From Geomicrobium sediminis (GTDB taxonomy: Bacteria; Bacillota; Bacilli; Bacillales; Marinococcaceae): a DNA stretch of 64,000 nt. Within the stretch, counting starts at the first letter, position 1. The number at the start of each line of letters is the position of its first letter. The notes beneath the pieces were generated by a model. That model was not told the DNA's origin and searched no databases. It saw nothing but the letters and a program-made list of their open reading frames with translations. The translations under genes and the position numbers were made by a program. Below are positions 16,155-23,982 of the stretch, in pieces. Where the stretch lies: assembly GCF_016908595.1 (NCBI RefSeq), contig NZ_JAFBEC010000009.1, forward strand, positions 109,203-173,202, read 5' to 3'.

Positions 16155-17633
16155 ATGGAGCAAGAGTTTAGGCAAATGGATGCCATTGCATTGAGCGAAA
16201 AGCTAATAAGTCGTGATTGGAGTGCTAAGGAAGTTGTAGAAGCGAGCATTGCGAGTGCAAAGCAACAGAATCGCGAAATAAATGCGATTGTTTATGAACG
16301 TTATGACAAAGTGAGAGCGGAAGCAGAGTATGCGAGACGAGACACACGTTTTGCCGGAGTGCCGTTACTGCTCAAAAATCTTTCACATATGCTAGAGGGA
16401 GAAGTCATTGATGCAGGATCGACGTTATTGAAAAAGCGTGTCGCACAGCGAAACAGTCATTATGTCAATCGTTTAAGAAACGCAGGGTTCTTATTTACTG
16501 GCTTTACGAACTCTCCTGAACTTGGCATTAAGAATATTACTGAACCTACGATTCATGGGCCGACACGGAATCCTTGGAATAAGGAATATTCACCCGGCGG
16601 GTCTAGTGGCGGCGCAGCTGCAGCGGTTGCTTCTGGGATTGTTCCGATTGCAGCGGCGAGTGATGGCGGTGGTTCGATACGAATACCTGCATCTTGGACA
16701 GGGCTCGTAGGGCTAAAGCCAACGAGAGGGAGAATGCCTGTTGGTCCTGGTGTAGGAAGACAATGGCAAGGAGCGGCCATCGACTTTGTTGTGAGTCGCT
16801 CAGTGAGAGACAGTGCAGCGGTTCTAGATGAATTGCAAACATTTCAACTAGAAGCGGCGTTTCAAATCCCGTTATTTGAAGGTCGATATTTAGAAGATTC
16901 TAAGAATCCATTAGGGAAGTTAAAGGTTGCCTGGAGTGATCAATCCCCTGTCGGTACGGAGGTAAGTGAGAGTGCAAAAGAAGCTGTTAGGCAAGTGGCT
17001 TACTGGCTTGAACGGGAAGGTCATTATGTAGAGAACTGTTCACCAGGGATTGATGGCACGAACTTGATGGAAAGTTATTATGTGATGAATAGTGGTGAAA
17101 TGGCGAATGTCCTGGATTCGCTTGAGAAGACGAAGGGCATTACGATCACTGAAGAAGATTGTGAATTGGAGACGTGGATGCTAGCAACTGCAGGCAGACA
17201 AATAGGTGCGAATCATTATTCGAAAAGCATCGCTAGTTGGGATGATGCGCTCGTTCGAATGGTTCGCTTTCATGAAACGTATGATTTGTATCTAACTCCT
17301 GCGACGGCAGATCACGCACCTAAGATTGGAGAGTTGACCCCTTCAAAGAAGGACAAAGCAAAATGGATCGAGCGCTTAAATGAGTCTGAACCACTGCAAC
17401 AACAAGCCCTCATTTACGAGATGTTTCTCCCGAGCTTAACGTATTCACCATTTACACAACTTTCTAACATGACAGGTCAACCTGCAATTTCACTGCCGGT
17501 CTATCAGTGTAAGAATGGTTTGCCAATCGGCGTACAAGCGATGGCACAAAAAGGTAATGAAGCGTTGTTGCTACGATTAGGAAATGCGCTTGAAGATAGT
17601 TATTTATGGCAAGGGGGTTTACGAGACGAATAA
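16155..17633 (+). CDS. Amidase signature family enzyme
   Basis: A 492-residue amidase-signature hydrolase, related to GatA but standing apart from gatCB. The catalytic Ser-cisSer-Lys triad is supported by LLLKNLSH (Lys near residue 73) and by the glycine/serine-rich region from SPGGSSGGAAAAVASG to ASDGGGSIRIPASWTG. Substrates in the family range from fatty amides and aryl amides to carbamoyl compounds. The ATG follows GGGAGGGG. It stands 190 bases after the TRAP operon terminator and starts a new run with the Nudix and aldo/keto reductase genes, so a link with the transported ligand is possible but unproved. Confidence 0.88.
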   Translation: MEQEFRQMDAIALSEKLISRDWSAKEVVEASIASAKQQNREINAIVYERYDKVRAEAEYARRDTRFAGVPLLLKNLSHMLEGEVIDAGSTLLKKRVAQRNSHYVNRLRNAGFLFTGFTNSPELGIKNITEPTIHGPTRNPWNKEYSPGGSSGGAAAAVASGIVPIAAASDGGGSIRIPASWTGLVGLKPTRGRMPVGPGVGRQWQGAAIDFVVSRSVRDSAAVLDELQTFQLEAAFQIPLFEGRYLEDSKNPLGKLKVAWSDQSPVGTEVSESAKEAVRQVAYWLEREGHYVENCSPGIDGTNLMESYYVMNSGEMANVLDSLEKTKGITITEEDCELETWMLATAGRQIGANHYSKSIASWDDALVRMVRFHETYDLYLTPATADHAPKIGELTPSKKDKAKWIERLNESEPLQQQALIYEMFLPSLTYSPFTQLSNMTGQPAISLPVYQCKNGLPIGVQAMAQKGNEALLLRLGNALEDSYLWQGGLRDE

Positions 17634-17649
17634 CGAAGGGTGAAAAGCG

Positions 17650-18402
17650 ATGGATGACCACATTAACATCATAAAAGCACCAGCAAAGCAGAAATTTCCA
17701 ATCCAAGCGGGCAAAGTACACGTTTCAGAAGAAACGCAACAAAACATTGAACAACATTGGCAAGAAATTAATAAAGACAATACGTTTTTTCGAGGAACAT
17801 TGTATCGAATGAATGATATAAAGCTAACGGCAGACGAGTTAACGATTGGGATGAAGGAAACAGATTATGCACATCATTTATATGCTAAAAACAATCGTTT
17901 ATCTAAAGAAGAAGCGTGTCCAATCCTTGCACCTGTTGCGTTTGTCGTTTCATCAGACGGTTACCTTCTCTTTGGAAGAATGGGAGGTCAAACGGCGAAG
18001 CCGGGTGTTATTCAGTGTGCAGGTGGTGGGATTGATCAAGAAGATGTGTCGTTAAACGAGATTGATGTGGTCAGTAACGTTACACGAGAAGTAGAAGAGG
18101 AACTAGGGATTAATGTAAAAGACGACCGTGAGGTTAAAGCTTTTTTTGCAGATAAATTGGTTTTCCCAGATCGCATGGGGTGGCTTGCAATTGTGTTTCA
18201 GCTTCATTCAACGTTCACGAGAGATCAGCTCGTTAAACGGGTGAACAGGCACAATGAACAGCTAAGGAATAAAGGAGAGATTCCAGAGTTCGAAGAAGTT
18301 ATTACAGTGAAAAAGACTCCTTCGGACATTCGTCAATTTCTTCAAGAGCATCATAAGGAACTCATTCGTTATTTAAGACCACTTCTCTACAATATGCTAT
18401 AA
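17650..18402 (+). CDS. Nudix hydrolase
   Basis: A 250-residue protein with a Nudix fold in its C-terminal two thirds: a GGGID turn followed by REVEEELGI, the core of the Nudix box that binds Mg2+ and hydrolyses nucleoside-diphosphate-linked compounds. The spacing between the leading glycines and the RE-EE core is longer than the canonical 23-residue box, so the loop is expanded. The N-terminal 85 residues are of a type I do not recognise. It lies 16 bases after the amidase gene. The substrate is unknown. Confidence 0.8.
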   Translation: MDDHINIIKAPAKQKFPIQAGKVHVSEETQQNIEQHWQEINKDNTFFRGTLYRMNDIKLTADELTIGMKETDYAHHLYAKNNRLSKEEACPILAPVAFVVSSDGYLLFGRMGGQTAKPGVIQCAGGGIDQEDVSLNEIDVVSNVTREVEEELGINVKDDREVKAFFADKLVFPDRMGWLAIVFQLHSTFTRDQLVKRVNRHNEQLRNKGEIPEFEEVITVKKTPSDIRQFLQEHHKELIRYLRPLLYNML

Positions 18403-18436
18403 TTTTGGCGTATTAGAATGAGAGGGAGTGAATGAG

Positions 18437-19261
18437 ATGTACGAAGTAACATTAAACAATGGCGTTAAAATGCCTCAATTAGGCTTTGGGGTTTGGAAAG
18501 TTGAGAATGATAAAGTAATTCCTGCGGTCGAGCGCGCATTAGAAGCGGGCTATCGTTCACTCGATACAGCGAAAGTTTATGGAAACGAAGCTGGTGTAGG
18601 GGAAGCGATCAGAAATTCAGGAGTTAAGCGTGAAGAATTGTTTATCACGACGAAAGTTTGGAATAATGATCACGGATATAACGAGACGTTACAAGCTTTT
18701 GAAGCCAGTCTTGAGCGGCTCGGGCTTGACTATGTAGATCTGTATTTGGTTCATTGGCCGACGCCACAGTTTGATGATTACGTCGAAACCTATCGCGCCC
18801 TTGAGCATCTTTATAAAGAAGGCAAAGTAAAAGCAATCGGCGTCTGTAATTTTGAGATTGAGCATTTACAACGTCTTCTCGATGAATGCGAAGTTGTTCC
18901 TGCTTTAAACCAAGTCGAGTGCCATCCGTACTTGCAGCAAGAAGAATTGCGAGCGTTTTGCGATCAACATAACATTTATGTGGAAGCATGGAGTCCTCTA
19001 AACCAAGGAGGAGATAGCTTACAAGACGCTACAATCGTGCAAATTGCGGAAGATGTAAGTCGTACTCCGGCTCAAGTAATTCTCCGTTGGCATTTACAAC
19101 ACAATCGCATCGTCATCCCTAAGTCGGTTACACCAGCGAGAATTATCGAAAATTTACATGTGTTTGATTTTGAGCTAAGTGATGATCAAATGAAGAGAAT
19201 TAATGAATTAAATCGTAATGAGCGCCAAGGTTTTGCTCCAAATGATATGAATAAGCGATAA
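18437..19261 (+). CDS. Aldo/keto reductase (YvgN/YtbE-like)
   Basis: NADPH-dependent aldo/keto reductase of 274 residues, in the group of 2,5-diketogluconate and methylglyoxal/glyoxal reductases. The catalytic tetrad is seen in SLDTAKVYGNE (Asp and Tyr), FITTKVW (Lys) and YLVHWP (His); the cofactor-binding IPKSVTPARIIEN is present near the C-terminus. I choose ATG 18437 with GGGAG eight bases upstream; an in-frame GTG at 18428 overlaps that site. It is 34 bases after the Nudix gene. A general carbonyl-detoxifying role is likely. Confidence 0.92.
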   Translation: MYEVTLNNGVKMPQLGFGVWKVENDKVIPAVERALEAGYRSLDTAKVYGNEAGVGEAIRNSGVKREELFITTKVWNNDHGYNETLQAFEASLERLGLDYVDLYLVHWPTPQFDDYVETYRALEHLYKEGKVKAIGVCNFEIEHLQRLLDECEVVPALNQVECHPYLQQEELRAFCDQHNIYVEAWSPLNQGGDSLQDATIVQIAEDVSRTPAQVILRWHLQHNRIVIPKSVTPARIIENLHVFDFELSDDQMKRINELNRNERQGFAPNDMNKR

Positions 19262-19300
19262 AAAAAGAAGACCATTCGTATAAAAACGGATGGTCTTCTT
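19259..19300. terminator. Terminator between convergent genes
   Basis: AAGAAGACCAT (19265-19275) pairs with ATGGTCTTCTT (19290-19300). The leftward side runs into seven or more Ts (As at 19259-19266), so it best serves the small leftward gene, and probably also the aldo/keto reductase gene. Confidence 0.75.
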
Positions 19301-19304
19301 ATGC

Positions 19305-19478
19305 TTATAACTTCCGAATATAACGGATGAGGTGAACGACCCCGACGCCATTAATGACAAAACTCGCCCCAACGATCATTGCCCATAACCATAGAGAAAA
19401 GTGGACGATGAATGTTAGAAATAACAGAACGAGTCCGATGAATACAAAAATCATTCCGTTTCTTAGTTGTGGATCCAT
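19305..19478 (-). CDS. Small two-helix membrane protein
   Basis: A 57-residue protein starting MDPQLRNGMIF. It has two hydrophobic segments (about residues 9-26 and 29-48) joined by a short turn, and a basic end RYIRKL. GGAGG lies five to six bases before the ATG and a strong terminator follows the stop, so the gene is likely real although very short. I do not recognise the family; small helical-hairpin membrane proteins of this kind are common in bacilli. Confidence 0.72.
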   Translation of the reverse strand: MDPQLRNGMIFVFIGLVLLFLTFIVHFSLWLWAMIVGASFVINGVGVVHLIRYIRKL

Positions 19479-19523
19479 ACTTGACCTCCGTGCTAGACGA
19501 TTGCACGTTATTATACCATGTCT

Positions 19524-20693
19524 TTATCCGACATACGCGACTAAACGTTTAGCCGCTTCTAGTAAGTCTTCTTCAGATGTTGCGTAAGATAATCGTAAAT
19601 ACCCTTCACCTGCGCTTCCAAATGCAGTTCCTGGAACGCAAGCGACACCCGTTTCATCTAACAGGCGAAGTGCAAAGTCGCGTATGTTCGAGTCATTGTG
19701 CTGAACGTGAACAAATAAGTAGATCGCGCCTGTTGCTTCCATGACCGTAAGGTTCGTCGCTTTTTCTAACGCAGACTGTAGTAGCACTCGTCGTCGTTGG
19801 AACGACTCTTTCATCTCAGTGACTGCCTGTTCACCATCTTTTAGAAGTGTAAGGGCGGCTTGCTGGGCAAACCCAGGAGTGCAGGCGGTATTAAATTGGT
19901 GGACTCTAAAAATTGCCGGATAATAGGCGGTTGGAGCGTGTAAATAACCGACACGCCAGCCTGTCATCGCATATGCTTTCGAGAAACCATTAATCGTAAT
20001 CGTTCGTTCTGCCATGCCAGGAAAGCTGGCTATGCTGTAATGTGGTGTTTCATCTGCGATGATTTTCTCGTACATTTCATCGGATACAACAATAAGGTTA
20101 TGTTTTGTTGCCAAGTTTGCAAGTTCCTGCAATTCTTCCTTTGAGAGAACCACGCCTGTCGGGTTGTGTGGTGTGTTGATGACAAGGATTTTCGTGTTCG
20201 GTGTAATCGACGTTTCAATTTGTTCAATAGGTGAAATGAATTTTCCGTTTGCACTTTCCATTGGAATGTGTACCGGTGTTGCTCCTGCCATATGAGCGGC
20301 AGAGTCATAATTCGGCCAAGCTGGGCTTGGAATAATGACTTCGTCTCCAGGGTTTAAAAGGGCAAGAAACGTATCCAATAACGCTTCGCTTCCTCCATTT
20401 GTGACGATGATTTCTTCAGCTTTGGCGGGAATGCCGTTTTCATTTGATAATTTGCTTGCAAGAGCTTCTCGTAACGCTTGGATTCCTGTGTTCGGGGTAT
20501 AATGAGTGTCGCCTGCTTTAATGGCTTCAAACGCAGCAGCTTGTGCGATGGCTGGTGTATCAAAATCAGGTTCTCCTAATGTGAGGCGGAACACATCATG
20601 ACCAGCATTTGCCCGTTCAGCAGCTTTTGCAGAGATTTCCCTGATCTTCGAAAATTCAACGTTCGTCATCCGTTTTGCACTTGACGGTAACAT
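19524..20693 (-). CDS. Class I/II PLP-dependent aminotransferase (aspartate aminotransferase type)
   Basis: A 389-residue fold-type I aminotransferase of the aspartate/aromatic group (AspB/PatA-like). It shows FRLTLGEPDFDTP at the N-terminus, NTPHNPTGVV (the PLP-contacting Asn), SDEMYEKI (Asp for the pyridine nitrogen) and SKAYAMTGWRVGY with the Schiff-base lysine. GGGGGC precedes the ATG. It is divergent from the cytochrome oxidase genes and 45 bases upstream of the small membrane gene. The exact amino donor cannot be told from the sequence. Confidence 0.9.
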   Translation of the reverse strand: MLPSSAKRMTNVEFSKIREISAKAAERANAGHDVFRLTLGEPDFDTPAIAQAAAFEAIKAGDTHYTPNTGIQALREALASKLSNENGIPAKAEEIIVTNGGSEALLDTFLALLNPGDEVIIPSPAWPNYDSAAHMAGATPVHIPMESANGKFISPIEQIETSITPNTKILVINTPHNPTGVVLSKEELQELANLATKHNLIVVSDEMYEKIIADETPHYSIASFPGMAERTITINGFSKAYAMTGWRVGYLHAPTAYYPAIFRVHQFNTACTPGFAQQAALTLLKDGEQAVTEMKESFQRRRVLLQSALEKATNLTVMEATGAIYLFVHVQHNDSNIRDFALRLLDETGVACVPGTAFGSAGEGYLRLSYATSEEDLLEAAKRLVAYVG

Positions 20694-20847
20694 AAATTTG
20701 CCCCCTTTTTCATCATCATAGCATGAATATGCAACTCGTACGTATAAAATCCGGTGGACGTTCTCATACTAGTATTGTCTTGACTTAAAACATCAAGGCA
20801 CCACAAGGATTAGTCCCTTTATTGGGATGATTTTCTCTAACTGGATG

Positions 20848-20892
20848 ACCCCTTTCAATGATTGCGCGCATTGGAAGGGGTTATTTATTTTT
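20848..20892 (+). terminator. Intrinsic terminator in the oxidase leader (attenuator or small RNA end)
   Basis: ACCCCTTTCAATG (20848-20860) pairs with CATTGGAAGGGGT (20869-20881), 13 bp with one G-U pair, and is followed by TATTTATTTTTG. No rightward gene lies upstream, because the neighbour at 20693 is divergent. It must therefore end a leader or a separate small RNA. Confidence 0.75.
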
Positions 20893-20968
20893 GTCTAAAA
20901 AGAACGATGCATAATGCCGATGGCTCGGGGCAAACTGTTCAGAGAATTGTTTGAAGGGGGCTGTAAAT

Positions 20969-22858
20969 ATGGTCAGAGAGGCTGCACATACGCTTAAGAA
21001 AAGTCTTTTATGGGACTTGCTTACGACTGTGGATCATAAAAAAATTGCGATTTTATACTTAATAGCCGGTACGTTATTCTTTGGAAAAGCGGGGCTTATG
21101 GCAATTTTAATTCGTATTCAACTTATGATTCCTGAAAATACGTTTGTAACCGGACAAACGTACAACGAATTGTTGTCGATGCACGGTACGATCATGCTTT
21201 TCTTGGCAGCAACACCGTTACTTTTTGCTTTCATGAATTACTTCATTCCATTGCAAATTGGAGCGAGAGACGTTGCGTTTCCTTTTTTAAATGCGTTAGG
21301 GTTTTGGTTTTTCTTCTTCGGCGGTATATTGCTGAGTCTATCGTGGTTCTTTGGGGGAGCGCCAGATGCAGGGTGGACGGCGTACGTACCATTATCGAGT
21401 CGAGATTATGCTGGTATTGGGCTCGATTTCTACGTTCTCGGTCTACAAATCTCGGGGTTTGGAACTTTAATTTCAGGGATTAACTTTATTGTAACGATGA
21501 TTACAATGCGTGCCCCTGGGATGACCTTGCTTAGAATGCCGTTGTTTTGTTGGACGTCGTTTATTACATCAATGTTAATCGTATTTGGGTTTACCCCACT
21601 TGCAGCAGGTTTAGCGTTACTCATGCTTGACCGAATGTTTGATGGGCAGTTCTTCTTAGCAGCAGCAGGAGGGAATGCGGTCATCTGGCCACATATTTTC
21701 TGGATTTTCGGTCACCCAGAAGTATACATTCTTGTTTTGCCGGCATTCGGAATGATTTCAGAAATTATCCCTGTATTTTCGAAGAAACGTTTATTCGGTT
21801 ATACAGCGATGGTATTTGCCACGATTGTCATCGGGTTTTTAGGATTCATGGTGTGGGTTCACCACATGTTTACGCTAAATCTCGGACCAATTACGAATTC
21901 AATCTTTGCCATTTTAACGATGTTAATTGGTGTACCGACAGGGATTAAGATCTTTAACTGGCTATTCACGATATGGGGCGGAAAGCTTCGTTTTACAACA
22001 GCGATGCTCTGTGCTTCTTCGTTCGTACCGACATTCGTATTAGGCGGGGTAACTGGGATCATGCTTGCCATGTCACCGGTGACGCATTTGTACCACGATA
22101 CGTACTTCGTCGTTGCCCATTTTCATTACATTATTCTCGGTGGGATTGTGCTCGGCCTCCTCGGTGCGACGTATTATTGGTACCCAAAAATGTTTGGGCA
22201 CTGTTTAAATGAGACACTCGGTAAGTGGATGTTTTGGATCTTTTACATTGGGTTCCATTTAACATTTTTTATTCAACATATTCTTGGTCTAATTGGTATG
22301 CCACGTCGGGTGAACGTCTATCTTGCTGACCAAGGTTGGGATGGAATGAACTTGATTTCATCGATTGGTGCATTCATGCAAGGGGTGGCGATTATCTTGT
22401 TATTAATTAATGTCATCTACTCAGCGAAGAAAAGACCGAATCATCCCGTTGATGACCCTTGGGATGGCCGTGCACTGGAGTGGGCGACACACACGCCTGT
22501 GCCGGAGTATAACTTTGCGCAAGTTCCTCAAGTAAGATCTCTAGATCCTTTATTTTATGAAAAGATCCACGGAGATGGAAAAATGAAACCTACAGAACCA
22601 CTTGGTGATATTCACATGCCGAACGGTTCATTCTTACCATTTATGATTGCTCTAGGTTCTTTTATCGCAGGTTTCGGGCTAATCATGAAACATATGGATG
22701 CATGGATCAATCCGTATATTGTTGTTGTGCTTGGCTTGCTCGTGATGTTCGGATCAATGGCTGTTCGCTCATGGAAAGAAGATCACGGCTATCACATTAC
22801 AAAAGAAAACGTTGAGGCTATGGAACGGGAGGCGTTAGCAGATGAGCGAAACCGTTGA
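20969..22858 (+). CDS. ctaD: Haem-copper oxidase subunit I (A1-type, caa3-like)
   Basis: Catalytic subunit of an aa3/caa3-type terminal oxidase, reducing O2 to water and pumping protons across the membrane. The haem a ligand is in MHGTIM, and CuB ligands are in FGHPEVYILVLPAFG, WVHHMF and HDTYFVVAHFHYI. The D-channel residues (NYFIPLQIGARDVAFPFLN) and K-channel residues (PTGIKIFNW with Lys) are present, marking the A1 type. With ATG 20969 (AAGGGGG eight bases upstream) it has 629 residues. Subunit III overlaps its end by 17 bases. No subunit II (CuA) gene is adjacent, unlike the usual ctaCDEF order, so subunit II must come from elsewhere. Confidence 0.93.
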   Translation: MVREAAHTLKKSLLWDLLTTVDHKKIAILYLIAGTLFFGKAGLMAILIRIQLMIPENTFVTGQTYNELLSMHGTIMLFLAATPLLFAFMNYFIPLQIGARDVAFPFLNALGFWFFFFGGILLSLSWFFGGAPDAGWTAYVPLSSRDYAGIGLDFYVLGLQISGFGTLISGINFIVTMITMRAPGMTLLRMPLFCWTSFITSMLIVFGFTPLAAGLALLMLDRMFDGQFFLAAAGGNAVIWPHIFWIFGHPEVYILVLPAFGMISEIIPVFSKKRLFGYTAMVFATIVIGFLGFMVWVHHMFTLNLGPITNSIFAILTMLIGVPTGIKIFNWLFTIWGGKLRFTTAMLCASSFVPTFVLGGVTGIMLAMSPVTHLYHDTYFVVAHFHYIILGGIVLGLLGATYYWYPKMFGHCLNETLGKWMFWIFYIGFHLTFFIQHILGLIGMPRRVNVYLADQGWDGMNLISSIGAFMQGVAIILLLINVIYSAKKRPNHPVDDPWDGRALEWATHTPVPEYNFAQVPQVRSLDPLFYEKIHGDGKMKPTEPLGDIHMPNGSFLPFMIALGSFIAGFGLIMKHMDAWINPYIVVVLGLLVMFGSMAVRSWKEDHGYHITKENVEAMEREALADERNR

Positions 22859-23462
22859 TGTTTCGAAAGGTTTGCCAGCTCATCCGGAGCGGGCAACATT
22901 AGAAGGAAAGAATAAATTCGTAGGCTTTTGGGTGTTCTTATCTGGTGAAGTGACGATGTTTGCCACCTTCTTTGGAACGTACCTTGGACTTCGGAACGGT
23001 ACAGCAGGTGGACCTGAGGCGGCGGATCTATTCCATATGCCACTCGTATTTATTATGACGATGATCTTACTTACGAGTTCATTAACGAGTGTCATTGCAA
23101 TTACGGCGATGAAGAAGAATCAGTTTAAAAAAATGAAGCTGTGGATGTGGATCACCTTTTTCCTCGGTGTTGCCTTCCTTGGCTTTGAGATTTATGAGTT
23201 CGTGGAGTATGTCCATTATGGGCTAGGCTTTTCAACGAGTGCATTTGCTAGCTCATTCTATTCACTCGTCGGTTTGCACGGTGCACACGTCGTGTTTGGT
23301 TTAGGGTGGGTGCTGTTGTTGCTCATTCGTTATAATCGTGCTGGAATTACGCTCACGAACGCTCCGAAGTTCTATATGTTTAGCTTATACTGGCACTTTA
23401 TTGATGTTGTCTGGGTATTTATCTTTACAGTCGTTTATCTCATGGGTATTGGAGGAGGTTGA
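22842..23462 (+). CDS. ctaE: Cytochrome c oxidase subunit III
   Basis: Membrane subunit III of 206 residues with five predicted helices, the short form found in bacilli. It begins in a hydrophilic segment and shows GFWVFLSGEVTMFATFFGTY and GLHGAHVVFG, which are family signatures; YWHFIDVVWVFIF ends the protein. Its ATG overlaps the end of the subunit I gene, and GGAGG inside that gene lies nine bases upstream. Translation is thus probably coupled. It stabilises the oxidase and does not carry metal. Confidence 0.92.
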   Translation: MSETVDVSKGLPAHPERATLEGKNKFVGFWVFLSGEVTMFATFFGTYLGLRNGTAGGPEAADLFHMPLVFIMTMILLTSSLTSVIAITAMKKNQFKKMKLWMWITFFLGVAFLGFEIYEFVEYVHYGLGFSTSAFASSFYSLVGLHGAHVVFGLGWVLLLLIRYNRAGITLTNAPKFYMFSLYWHFIDVVWVFIFTVVYLMGIGGG

Positions 23463-23467
23463 CGAAT

Positions 23468-23812
23468 ATGGCCGACCACTTATCAGAGCCATTTGAGAAA
23501 AGCGCAATGACAAACGAAGAGAAAGTAAAAACAGAACGAGAGATGCGCATTCAATTTATCGCCTTTGCATTTATGATTGCATTGACGTTTCTCGCTTTTA
23601 TTGCAGTCGGTGCAGAAGTTGCACCTCCAGGCTTTGTCATTTCGTTTATTATCTTCTTGGCGTTCATTCAGTTGTTTTTACAGTTGTACTATTTCATGCA
23701 CTTAAAAGACAAAGATCATGGTTGGGCGAATACGTTTATGGTTTCTGGACTCGTATTATCGATCCCGACGATTGTCGCGTTGATCTTAATTATTGGTGTT
23801 GTGAAGTATTAA
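23468..23812 (+). CDS. ctaF: Cytochrome c oxidase subunit IV (CtaF-like)
   Basis: A 114-residue subunit with three membrane helices, matching prokaryotic COX4/CtaF. LQLYYFMHLKDKDHGW is the conserved motif. I choose ATG 23468 because GGAGGAGG lies nine bases upstream; a TTG at 23459 overlaps that site. It ends the three-gene oxidase operon and is followed by a terminator. Confidence 0.9.
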   Translation: MADHLSEPFEKSAMTNEEKVKTEREMRIQFIAFAFMIALTFLAFIAVGAEVAPPGFVISFIIFLAFIQLFLQLYYFMHLKDKDHGWANTFMVSGLVLSIPTIVALILIIGVVKY

Positions 23813-23814
23813 CG

Positions 23815-23872
23815 AAAAGGCTGTCCTTACAGGTCACTAATCAGTGGACCTTTTAAGGAGCAGCCTTTTTCT
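23815..23872 (+). terminator. Terminator of the oxidase operon
   Basis: AAAAGGCTG (23815-23823) pairs with CAGCCTTTTT (23861-23870), with further pairing of TCCTT to AAGGA inside and an inner hairpin (GGTC-CACT region). The 3' arm ends in five Ts. Confidence 0.75.
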
Positions 23873-23982
23873 ATAGAAAACCATTTGAAAACTCCACATT
23901 CATCTAATGTCATTACACCATCCACCTATGGATAACGCTACATAAACTGTTATAAGAACATGATGTAGAGGGGTGAATCAGA

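Noticed and set aside
23924..23949. SigK-like promoter (AC, then CATAAACTG) before the beta-helix gene
   Set aside because: The -10 has a mismatch at the conserved TA and the spacing is 15 bases, so chance cannot be excluded; mentioned only as weak support.
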